From an uncultured Lachnospiraceae bacterium (lineage in GTDB: Bacteria > Bacillota > Clostridia > Lachnospirales > Lachnospiraceae): 5,945 nt of DNA. The position numbers were made by a program, and so were the translations under genes. Positions 1 through 5,096 of the stretch are shown here, one piece after another. The notes beneath the pieces were generated by a model, which was not told the DNA's origin, made no database searches, and saw only the letters and a program-made list of their open reading frames with translations. The DNA lies in the NCBI GenBank assembly GCA_958426095.1, contig CATZYB010000154.1, forward strand, positions 1-5,945, read 5' to 3'. Numbering within the stretch: the first letter of the stretch is position 1; every line of letters starts with the position of its first letter.

Positions 1-506
1 TAAAATACAGGTGAACAGAGAAATCAATGGCATAAGAAAACTATTACTGATATAATCCATCACGTCGAGAATCTGTCCTGTCTGGCCATTCGGCAATTGT
101 AATTCAAAATAAAATAACATTATAACCAAGACAAATAATTGCCGCAGCAGCAACCATGAGAAAGAAAACTGTTCCCACAATACGCCCTGCGCCTCCCATC
201 GCAGCAAATACTTTCGGCAGAGAAATAAACATGAGACTTGGCCCGGACGCCATCCCTTCTGTCCCTGAAAACACGAACACGGCCGGAATGATCATCATAC
301 CCGCAAGGAAAGCCACACCTGTATCAAAAAATTCAATCTGAGCAATCGCTTTACTAAGGTTGACATCTTTATCCACATAGGAGCCATAAGTAATCATAAT
401 CCCCATGGAAACACTCAGTGAGAAAAACAAGCATCAGGACAATCGGCGAAGCCTTTGATGCGATAAAGGATGTAAAATAACCATCCTGGGCGGCCTCAGC
501 TCCGCA
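1..506 (-). pseudogene. Decayed sodium-dependent transporter (NSS family), partial
   Basis: Remnant of a neurotransmitter:sodium symporter family permease, an inner-membrane Na+-coupled amino-acid-type transporter. Three blocks are recognisable. The first (about 506-422) reads EAAQDGYFTSFIASKASPIV and resembles the loop and helix around TM5. The second (430-about 145) contains FFSLSVSMGIMITYG, then DTGVAFLAGMMIIPAVF and FISLPKVFAAMG, the well-conserved TM7-TM9 part of the family. The third (about 140-1) starts ICLGYN and, after a frame change near 105-115, continues ILDVMDYISNSFLMP towards the C-terminal helices. Blocks one and two lie in different frames and the TM5-TM7 connection is missing. 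Between blocks two and three about 40 residues usual for the family are missing. TM1-TM4 are absent, because the remnant stops at the regulator remnant at about 507. The open stretch at 104-430 begins only with TTG, in the middle of the protein, and has no ribosome-binding site. The gene runs off the left edge. The family call is strong; deletion sizes are estimated from memory of the family. Confidence 0.8.
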
Positions 507-507
507 T

Positions 508-818
508 ATTGGAAGCAAAATCCGGTCCTACCGCAAAACCCAGGGACTGACCTTGCAGCAATTGGCAGACATGATCTGCAAAAGCCGCGCCAGTGTCAGC
601 AAATACGAAACCGGTGAAATCACCGTCGACATTCAAACACTCTATGATATAAGCGAGGCTCTCCATATTCCTCTGACCCATTTGACGGATTATCAGCCCA
701 AATCAGATACTATTCCGGGTAATCCCCGGGACAATCAGGAAAAAAACAGCTTCTTCTCACGCCCCAGGATTTGAAGCGATGGAAGAAGCTGAATATGCTG
801 ATTGTCGATAATCGCTAA
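508..818 (+). pseudogene. Truncated XRE/Cro-type HTH regulator, no start codon, internal deletion
   Basis: Remnant of a cytoplasmic DNA-binding regulator of the XRE/Cro-CI type. The helix-turn-helix is nearly complete: IGSKIRSYRKTQGLTLQQLA at 508-567, then SRASVSKYETGEITVDIQTL and LHIPLTHLTDYQP, a classic HTH_3 fold. The frame is closed upstream by TAA at 478-480, and no ATG, GTG or TTG lies before the domain. The first codon in the HTH is ATT at 508, with no ribosome-binding site, so the native start was probably lost at the junction with the transporter remnant. The HTH frame ends at 772-774, shortly after EKNSFF. From 759 another frame reads TPQDLKRWKKLNMLIVDNR and stops at 816-818, which looks like the authentic C-terminus. 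The effector or dimerisation middle part is therefore missing and the frame is shifted. Its stop overlaps that of the convergent GH18 gene by bases 816-817. It probably once controlled the divergent transporter (inference from position). Confidence 0.72.
740..791 (-). terminator. Likely intrinsic terminator of the membrane protein-GH18 operon
   Basis: Read on the minus strand, CAGCTTCTTC (791-782) and GAAGAAGCTG (756-747) form a perfect 10-bp stem around a 25-base loop, which can add a CGC/GCG inner stem. The stem is followed directly by seven T (746-740). It begins 24 bases after the GH18 stop codon and lies wholly inside the regulator remnant. The loop is longer than usual, so strength is uncertain. 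Confidence 0.6.
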
Positions 819-2524
819 TTTAAGTAACTTGCAATAATCTGCCAGATTTCAGGACCGCTTTCCCAGCCGATACGCCAGCTGGCAACTCCGGCCAGATCGT
901 ATTCCTGGATCATAGCCATACGGCTTCGGATAGAAGTCTCATCTTCTAACCAGATCTGATAGAGACGGCCGTCTACTTCCGAAGTATACTGTCCGTAATC
1001 CTGTCCCGTTGTTTCATCATAAGTCGGCGTTACTCCGTGACTTTCAAGATAACCGTAAGCCTCTGTCATACCGGCGCTGAAAGATTCAACCCATCCATTG
1101 GAATCTGTCGCCCAAACACGGGTATACAGAGGAATTGCATTAATGACTTTTTCCTTCGGCACCATTTCCAGCATGTCTTCAATACCCTGACGCGCAAAGC
1201 TCATTGAAGACACAGAACCTGCCACCTCAGAAGTACTGTGATGCTCATCATACCCCATGATAATAATATAATCAGCAAAGATACCTTCTTCTTTATGATT
1301 ATAATGTCTCCAGTACATCGGCGTATAATTGTCAATGGAAAATACAATACCCTTTTCCCGGCATAACGCCGATAATTCACGAACAAACTGAATATAATTG
1401 TCAGCTCCGGATTCGCCGATCATCTCAAAATCCAGATTGATGCCATCCAGTCCGTAAGTATCAATATAGGATGACAATTGATCCAGAACATACTGGCGCT
1501 TTGCCCGGGACGATAAAATTTCATCCGTCATCTCACCGTCAAAATTGGTAAACTCATTTGAAAACATCGCCCAGACTTCAATGCCGGCCGCATGGGCTTT
1601 GTTTACATAATCCGCGCTGCCAAGCGTTGTCAGATCGCCATTCGTATTTTCAAAATAGAACCAACGTGGACTAATGGTATTAATTCCCGGTGTTTCGGAA
1701 AGAATCTGTTCTAGTTCTTCGTTAGCCGATTCACTGTAAACGCCATGCCAGGCCAGATTGATCTTATAATTTTTAGAAATATTCGTAAATACCGGTTCTG
1801 TGAAATCCGGCTCGGTCAATGTCGTCATGGACGGCGTTTCCAGGTCTTCATTTTTAACCCATCCGTTATATCCGTCCTCCGTAACTATCTGAGCCCATTC
1901 ATCACCGCTGCCGTCGTCCAGAACGTAGACCCTCTCGCCCTTTTCGAGATTCCTGAAAACAGGACTTTTTATGCCGCCCTGATAACGAATGGCGGCCTTC
2001 TTGCCGCTTACCGTCGTTGTATAAGCCTCGCCCCATTCCGTCCGCGTAACTATGCGATTCGGATCGGTATACACGGCGCTGTCCATTTTCGTATTCTCTT
2101 TCAGAAAATTCAATGAAACATAAAGCATTCCGTTTCGACTGATCACTACAGGAATATCGCTTGCTGCAGAGACCGTTCCTACTGTATAAGACGTAGAATC
2201 CGGTGTATACTCCGCCATTCCCTCCGGCGTCGCATACAGAATTATATTCTCATCCGCCTGCCAGTAAATTCTTGAATTATAATACTGATTTGCCGTGTTC
2301 ACATCCATATAGACATTACCGGCTCCATCATCGATCGCTTTCTTATCCAGCATCACATTATTGAGAGTGATCGTATACTCCCCATCGGAAACGCCGTAGG
2401 TGGTATTATAATCCACCAGGTCCTTCTCTGAACGAAAATCATCAACTATGCCACATCCGCCAAGAATACAGAGGAGTCCTACAGAAATCAAAAGCATTCC
2501 TATAATTCTTCTTATCTTATTCAT
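815..2524 (-). CDS. GH18-family glycosidase lipoprotein with SH3 domain
   Basis: A 569-residue secreted lipoprotein expected to hydrolyse beta-1,4-linked N-acetylhexosamine glycans; peptidoglycan or spore-cortex-type material is the likeliest substrate, as for SleL/YaaH-like enzymes. Residues 1-24 are a lipoprotein signal (basic start, hydrophobic core, lipobox LGGC with Cys24). Residues about 47-155 resemble the copper-amine-oxidase N-terminal-like domain common in clostridial exported enzymes. About 171-228 is a bacterial SH3 domain, ending in GYNGWVKNEDL. About 252-565 is the GH18 barrel. DGINLDFE at 360-367 gives Asp365 and the proton donor Glu367; Asn363 replaces the middle Asp of chitinase-type motifs. 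MGYDEH at 423-428 and ASWRIGWE near 548-555 fit the later barrel strands. The ATG start is preceded by AAGGAAGG about 14 bases upstream, slightly far. The gene follows the 197-residue membrane protein gene after a 30-base gap, so co-transcription is likely. Fold and activity are confident; the exact substrate is not. Confidence 0.9.
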   Translation of the reverse strand: MNKIRRIIGMLLISVGLLCILGGCGIVDDFRSEKDLVDYNTTYGVSDGEYTITLNNVMLDKKAIDDGAGNVYMDVNTANQYYNSRIYWQADENIILYATPEGMAEYTPDSTSYTVGTVSAASDIPVVISRNGMLYVSLNFLKENTKMDSAVYTDPNRIVTRTEWGEAYTTTVSGKKAAIRYQGGIKSPVFRNLEKGERVYVLDDGSGDEWAQIVTEDGYNGWVKNEDLETPSMTTLTEPDFTEPVFTNISKNYKINLAWHGVYSESANEELEQILSETPGINTISPRWFYFENTNGDLTTLGSADYVNKAHAAGIEVWAMFSNEFTNFDGEMTDEILSSRAKRQYVLDQLSSYIDTYGLDGINLDFEMIGESGADNYIQFVRELSALCREKGIVFSIDNYTPMYWRHYNHKEEGIFADYIIIMGYDEHHSTSEVAGSVSSMSFARQGIEDMLEMVPKEKVINAIPLYTRVWATDSNGWVESFSAGMTEAYGYLESHGVTPTYDETTGQDYGQYTSEVDGRLYQIWLEDETSIRSRMAMIQEYDLAGVASWRIGWESGPEIWQIIASYLN

Positions 2525-2554
2525 GTGCTTTAACCTAACCTTCCTTTTTGGTTT

Positions 2555-3148
2555 TTATGTTTCGTGGATAACCAATCTGCCTGCCACAAAACAACCGAGC
2601 ATCGCTAAAACTGCAATCGCATAATAAAGAATGTCCGCCTCCCGGTGTGTATCGTATGTCAAAAGAACTCTATCAGAAATATTATAGTTTTCAAGGTAAG
2701 CTTCCGATGTCATACCTTCACTGTCTGCCGCTTTTGAGATTACCGATACATCCGTTGATATCTGTGCCGTAAATTCCATATCAACCAGATCCGGCATCGC
2801 CTGAGAAAGCCCCGCATCATCTGTTTCTGCCGGAATTTCTACGAACCACGACTGTTCTCCGATGGAACCAATATAATAATAACCACGAATCACCTCATTG
2901 GTATCCACCGTATAAAACCCTGTAAACCTCAAATCCATGTGACTGACCCGAACATATTTCTGTCCGGCCTCCGGCAGCCAGGATACTGTTTCATCCGAAG
3001 CATCCACCGTCGGTATCATAAATGGATTTCTCAAAAAAAGCAATCCGCAAATAATGGCGATGCCTATAAAAATTGCCGCGCCATAAAAAATCCATTCCAT
3101 CACCGGATGTCTTTTTTTCGGATAACTCTTTATCTCTTGTTTTTCCAT
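2555..3148 (-). CDS. Two-helix membrane protein of unknown function
   Basis: A 197-residue protein whose family I do not recognise. The N-terminus is basic (KSYPKKRH) and is followed by a hydrophobic helix at about 18-39. A polar domain spans about 41-170, and a second hydrophobic helix lies at about 172-193 with a short tail RLVIHET. By the positive-inside rule both ends face the cytoplasm and the roughly 130-residue domain lies outside. That domain is acidic, rich in aromatic residues and beta-prone, with IRGYYYIGSIGEQSWFVEI at 87-105. No catalytic motif is visible. Its only other Cys residues are in the helices. The ATG at 3148 is preceded by AGGAG 9 bases upstream. It is first in the operon with the GH18 lipoprotein gene 30 bases downstream, so it may act at the cell surface with that enzyme, for instance as an anchor or modulator; this is inferred from position only. 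Confidence 0.8.
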   Translation of the reverse strand: MEKQEIKSYPKKRHPVMEWIFYGAAIFIGIAIICGLLFLRNPFMIPTVDASDETVSWLPEAGQKYVRVSHMDLRFTGFYTVDTNEVIRGYYYIGSIGEQSWFVEIPAETDDAGLSQAMPDLVDMEFTAQISTDVSVISKAADSEGMTSEAYLENYNISDRVLLTYDTHREADILYYAIAVLAMLGCFVAGRLVIHET

Positions 3149-3180
3149 ATTGATAGACTCCTATGCAGATTATATTTAAG

Positions 3181-3209
3181 ATTATACTACATTGGAGCCT
3201 ATCAGGCAA
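3181..3209 (-). promoter_or_regulatory. SigA-type promoter of the membrane protein-GH18 operon
   Basis: On the minus strand, TTGCCT (3209-3204) and a perfect TATAAT (3186-3181) are separated by exactly 17 bases. Transcription would start near 3174, giving a leader of about 25 bases that holds the AGGAG ribosome-binding site at 3162-3158. Confidence 0.7.
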
Positions 3210-3276
3210 ATGTTTATGGAAATCTTACCCACTTTTAAGGAGATGCACGCCCAAAATATGTAATGATATCCCACAT

Positions 3277-3307
3277 TTGACATATAATAAGACTAGCTAA
3301 GTATAAT
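3277..3307 (+). promoter_or_regulatory. Possible orphan promoter in the divergent spacer
   Basis: Consensus TTGACA (3277-3282) and consensus TATAAT (3302-3307) occur on the plus strand, but 19 bases apart instead of about 17. Transcription would start near 3314 and run into the mecA leader, either as a second, distal mecA promoter or to make a short untranslated RNA. In AT-rich DNA such pairs can arise by chance, and the spacing is suboptimal. Confidence 0.3.
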
Positions 3308-3490
3308 ACTGCCAGGCATTTTTTATCACCGAAATTCACATAATGGGAAAATAAAGATTTTTTTGAAATGGATTTGGAAGTCAGGCACATTACCTTAGAA
3401 ATCTTATATATTTTATTATATCAAAAGAAAAAACAGGCAGCAATTGCAAGGCTTCGACAAATATTTCTTAAAATTTAATATTTTAATCTC

Positions 3491-3519
3491 TTTACAGTTT
3501 CTGCTGCTATAGGTATACT
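3491..3519 (+). promoter_or_regulatory. mecA promoter
   Basis: TTTACA (3491-3496) and TATACT (3514-3519) have a 17-base spacer, each one mismatch from the SigA consensus. The expected start is near 3526, leaving a leader of about 32 bases with AAAGGAG at 3543-3549. Confidence 0.7.
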
Positions 3520-3540
3520 GTAGGTAACCTCAATCCTACA
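3519..3540. repeat. Inverted repeat at the mecA transcription start
   Basis: TGTAGG (3519-3524) and CCTACA (3535-3540) are perfect 6-bp arms around 10 bases. The repeat begins at the last base of the mecA -10 box and ends just before the ribosome-binding site. It is suitably placed for an operator, but too early to fold fully in the transcript if initiation is near 3526. It does not resemble a CtsR box. Confidence 0.35.
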
Positions 3541-3542
3541 TT

Positions 3543-3549
3543 AAAGGAG
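3543..3549 (+). promoter_or_regulatory. mecA ribosome-binding site (fixes the start)
   Basis: AAAGGAG lies 8 bases before the ATG at 3558. The in-frame GTG at 3549 overlaps this site and so cannot be the start. Confidence 0.8.
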
Positions 3550-3557
3550 TGATTTCT

Positions 3558-4343
3558 ATGAAGATTGAGCGACTTAATGAAAATCAGATTCGCTGTACAC
3601 TGAATAAAGAAGATTTAGTAAACCGTGAGATTAAGTTGAGCGAACTTGCTTATGGTTCTGATAAAGCCAAACGGCTGTTCCGTGATATGATGATTCAGGC
3701 TTCTACGGAAGTGGGATTTGAAGCAAACGATATTCCATTAGTCATCGAAGCTATCCCCGTATCCAATGAATGCATTATTTTAATCGTAACCAAGGTTGAA
3801 GACCCCGAGGAACTGGATACCCGCTTTTCCAAATTTTCTCCGGCGAACATATCCCTGGATGACGACTCACCGGATTCCGAAGACGAATCCGACGATAATC
3901 TTTCCGGCTATCGCAGCGCGGCAGATATTCTGGACTTGTTTAAAAAAATCAGCGAGGAATTGATCGTTAAAGAGATTTCTTCCGGAGAATCCAAAATTCC
4001 GCTGCCGTCCGGTCCAAAGTCAAAAACCGGTGAAGGCGTCCCTTCAATTGAAATGACCAAAGTGTTTATCTTCCGGAATCTCGAAAATGTCTGCCGGTTT
4101 GCCGATGTTATTCAGCAAAAATACCGCAGCTCCAACACCTTATACAAAGATTCAAAATCCGGCAGTTTTTACCTTGTTCTTACGAAGGGAAAGGCCTCGC
4201 CTCATTTGTTCAACAAAGTCTGCAATATTGCCACCGAATACGGCGAATGCGTTCCGGCTGATGCGGCTTCCGTAGCTTACTACAACGAACATTTTACAAT
4301 GATGATAAAAAATAAGGCTGTCCAAAAGCTGGCGAATCTGTAA
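3558..4343 (+). CDS. mecA: MecA-type ClpC adaptor protein
   Basis: A 261-residue cytoplasmic adaptor that, in the MecA family, delivers substrates to the ClpC AAA+ unfoldase of the ClpCP protease and helps ClpC assemble; in Bacillus the best-known target is the competence factor ComK. The N-terminal substrate-binding domain is about 1-85, starting MKIERLNENQIRCTL, with the family-typical LFRDMMIQAS at 40-49. An acidic linker (DDDSPDSEDESDD, 101-113) leads to a variable middle. The C-terminal ClpC-binding domain is about 165-255 (VFIFRNLENVCRFADV, then YLVLTKGKASPHLFNKVCNI and YGECVPADAASVAYYNEH). The protein is longer than Bacillus MecA (about 218 residues) because of the linker. ATG 3558 is chosen because AAAGGAG lies 8 bases upstream. 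It is monocistronic, with its own promoter and a terminator just after it. Family call confident; the substrates here are unknown and need not involve competence. Confidence 0.92.
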   Translation: MKIERLNENQIRCTLNKEDLVNREIKLSELAYGSDKAKRLFRDMMIQASTEVGFEANDIPLVIEAIPVSNECIILIVTKVEDPEELDTRFSKFSPANISLDDDSPDSEDESDDNLSGYRSAADILDLFKKISEELIVKEISSGESKIPLPSGPKSKTGEGVPSIEMTKVFIFRNLENVCRFADVIQQKYRSSNTLYKDSKSGSFYLVLTKGKASPHLFNKVCNIATEYGECVPADAASVAYYNEHFTMMIKNKAVQKLANL

Positions 4344-4348
4344 ACACA

Positions 4349-4381
4349 AAAACAGCGAGAAGTTTTTCTTCCCGCTGTTTT
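4349..4381. terminator. Bidirectional hairpin terminator between mecA and the DUF1858 gene
   Basis: AAAACAGCG (4349-4357) pairs with CGCTGTTTT (4373-4381), and GAAG (4359-4362) pairs with CTTC (4368-4371), with one A/C mismatch and a TTTTT loop. T-rich sequence follows the core on both strands. It sits 5 bases after the mecA stop and 16 bases beyond the convergent DUF1858 stop, so it can serve both. Confidence 0.8.
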
Positions 4382-4397
4382 CTGCTTCTATTGAACC

Positions 4398-4607
4398 CTA
4401 TTTGTTATTCTTTTCAAGGAAGTTATTAATTTCTGCAACTAACGCTGCCGGATCAATACCATGAACCATTGCTGCTTCTGCGATGGTTTCTCCCTGAGAA
4501 GACGGACAACCCAGACAATGCATGCCAATGCTCATCAAAATAGGCGCTACGCCTGCGTCGATTCTTAATAAATCGCCAATCATAGTATCTTTTGTTACCT
4601 GTGCCAT
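4398..4607 (-). CDS. DUF1858-type CxxC redox protein
   Basis: A 69-residue soluble protein made of a single DUF1858 domain, also described as the hybrid-cluster-protein-associated redox disulfide domain and found at the N-terminus of ScdA/RIC-type iron-sulfur repair proteins. The family hallmark GMHCLGCPSSQGETIAEA is present, with Cys31 and Cys34 forming a CxxC; MIGDLL near 9-14 and VAPILMSIG at 20-28 also fit. The domain spans the whole protein, as is usual for the stand-alone form. The CxxC could be a redox disulfide or a metal/cluster ligand; no activity is assigned with certainty for these small proteins. The start is supported by AAGGAGG (4622-4616) 8 bases upstream. It is transcribed divergently from the ferredoxin gene, which agrees with a redox or iron-sulfur role. 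No hybrid cluster protein gene is in the window. Confidence 0.88.
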   Translation of the reverse strand: MAQVTKDTMIGDLLRIDAGVAPILMSIGMHCLGCPSSQGETIAEAAMVHGIDPAALVAEINNFLEKNNK

Positions 4608-4643
4608 TTCAAAGTCCTCCTTCTGAAATTTTAATCATTGCCT

Positions 4644-4672
4644 ATTATAATACATTCTTTTCAGCTTTGCAA
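4644..4672 (-). promoter_or_regulatory. Promoter of the DUF1858 gene
   Basis: On the minus strand, TTGCAA (4672-4667) and perfect TATAAT (4649-4644) are 17 bases apart. The start would be near 4637, with a 30-base leader containing the AAGGAGG site. Confidence 0.65.
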
Positions 4673-4724
4673 GTCCCAGGCAAATCTCAGCTAATTTTCC
4701 AAATTTTTTCAATATTATTTGCTA

Positions 4725-4743
4725 AATGATAAATTATATCATT
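4725..4743. promoter_or_regulatory. Fur-like palindrome between DUF1858 and ferredoxin genes
   Basis: AATGATA (4725-4731) and TATCATT (4737-4743) are perfect 7-bp arms around AATTA. The inner 15 bases, TGATAAATTATATCA (4727-4741), match the Fur-type 7-1-7 pattern TGATAATnATTATCA at 11 of 14 informative positions; the three mismatches are next to the centre. The site lies 17 bases upstream of the ferredoxin -35 box, farther than a typical repressor site. A chance AT-rich palindrome is possible. Confidence 0.35.
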
Positions 4744-4760
4744 GAAGCGCTATGTTATGC

Positions 4761-4790
4761 TTGTCTAACCGGGCCCTTTTGTATTACAAT
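4761..4790 (+). promoter_or_regulatory. Ferredoxin gene promoter
   Basis: TTGTCT (4761-4766) and TACAAT (4785-4790) are separated by 18 bases. The start would be near 4797, giving a leader of about 55 bases. Confidence 0.55.
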
Positions 4791-4837
4791 AAGACCGTAC
4801 AACTTAACAGTACTATTTGATTTATATTCATACTTAT

Positions 4838-4844
4838 AAGGAGG
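4838..4844 (+). promoter_or_regulatory. Ferredoxin ribosome-binding site (fixes the start)
   Basis: AAGGAGG, a full match to the anti-Shine-Dalgarno core, lies 8 bases before ATG 4853. It lies downstream of an in-frame ATA/ATG-type start near 4817, which would add 12 residues not expected in this family; the ATG at 4853 is therefore used. Confidence 0.85.
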
Positions 4845-4852
4845 TAACTATC

Positions 4853-5026
4853 ATGGCATATGTAATTTCTTCTGATTGTGTTTCCTGTGGTGCTTGCGCT
4901 GGCGAATGTCCAGTAGGCGCTATCGTTGAAGGCGATGGAAAATACGAAATCAAAGCTGATGACTGCATCGATTGCGGTACTTGTGCAGGTACATGCCCAA
5001 CAGGTGCTATTTCTCAGGCTGACTAA
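4853..5026 (+). CDS. Clostridial-type 2[4Fe-4S] ferredoxin
   Basis: A 57-residue cytoplasmic low-potential electron carrier, the classic bacterial ferredoxin that in clostridia shuttles electrons between pyruvate:ferredoxin oxidoreductase, hydrogenase and Rnf- or bifurcation-type enzymes. Two cluster motifs are complete. Cys9, Cys12, Cys15 and Cys48 should bind one cluster, and Cys38, Cys41, Cys44 and Cys19 the other, in the usual swapped CxxCxxCxxxCP pattern (CVSCGACAGECP at 9-20 and CIDCGTCAGTCP at 38-49). The two halves show the family's internal pseudo-repeat, each followed by GAI. Length is typical and the protein is acidic. The leader is about 55 bases and the ribosome-binding site is optimal, which suggests high expression. 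The gene is monocistronic with a strong hairpin terminator. It is divergent to the DUF1858 gene, with a Fur-like palindrome between them. No key residue is missing. Confidence 0.96.
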   Translation: MAYVISSDCVSCGACAGECPVGAIVEGDGKYEIKADDCIDCGTCAGTCPTGAISQAD

Positions 5027-5046
5027 TTTAAAAAATTATAAAAAGC

Positions 5047-5084
5047 AAAGTGCTTTGGGTTTTCCCAAAGCACTTTCTTTTTTT
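5047..5084. terminator. Strong, probably bidirectional intrinsic terminator
   Basis: AAAGTGCTTTGGG (5047-5059) and CCCAAAGCACTTT (5064-5076) form a perfect 13-bp stem with a TTTT loop, followed by CTTTTTTT on the plus strand. It begins 20 bases after the ferredoxin stop. On the minus strand the stem is followed by GCTTTTTATAATTTTTT, so it can also stop transcripts of the convergent MerR-type gene, which ends 13 bases away. Confidence 0.9.
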
Positions 5085-5096
5085 GCAAATACTGCT

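Larger units (their letters stand above)
3149..3557. other. AT-rich divergent intergenic region, GH18 operon / mecA
   Basis: 409 bases without a credible gene. It holds the minus-strand operon promoter at its left end and the mecA promoter at its right end. The middle (about 3240-3490) is very AT-rich, with A and T runs but no protein frame with a usable ribosome-binding site, and I see no terminator or riboswitch fold. The only further signal is a weak promoter-like pair at 3277-3307. It is long for a simple divergent promoter region. Confidence 0.6.

Noticed and set aside
104..430. Open frame of 108 residues on the minus strand as an independent small membrane protein gene
   Set aside because: It starts with TTG inside a conserved transporter motif, has no ribosome-binding site, and flanking blocks of the same transporter continue in other frames. 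It is a pseudogene fragment.
508..774. XRE regulator as a functional gene using ATT at 508 or TTG at 553
   Set aside because: No Shine-Dalgarno sequence precedes either codon, TTG 553 would cut away the first HTH helix, and the C-terminus lies out of frame.
1745..2116. Plus-strand open frame of 123 residues
   Set aside because: It is antisense to the well-supported GH18 gene, with no recognisable protein and no ribosome-binding site.
3237..3263. AAGGAG followed by short ATG frames on the plus strand, as a possible leader peptide
   Set aside because: The first ATG touches the AAGGAG and encodes only six residues; the next is ATG directly followed by TAA.
3310..3324. TGCCAGGCA followed by six T as a terminator
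   Set aside because: The palindrome leaves only a one-base loop, or three pairs with a three-base loop, so no stable hairpin can form.
3203..4685. Shared word CAGGCAAAT at 3203-3211 and 4677-4685, near two minus-strand promoters, plus further CAGGCA words at 3313, 3382 and 3434
   Set aside because: One copy simply contains a -35 box, the other lies outside its promoter, spacing is irregular, and one shared 9-base word is expected by chance in this much intergenic DNA.
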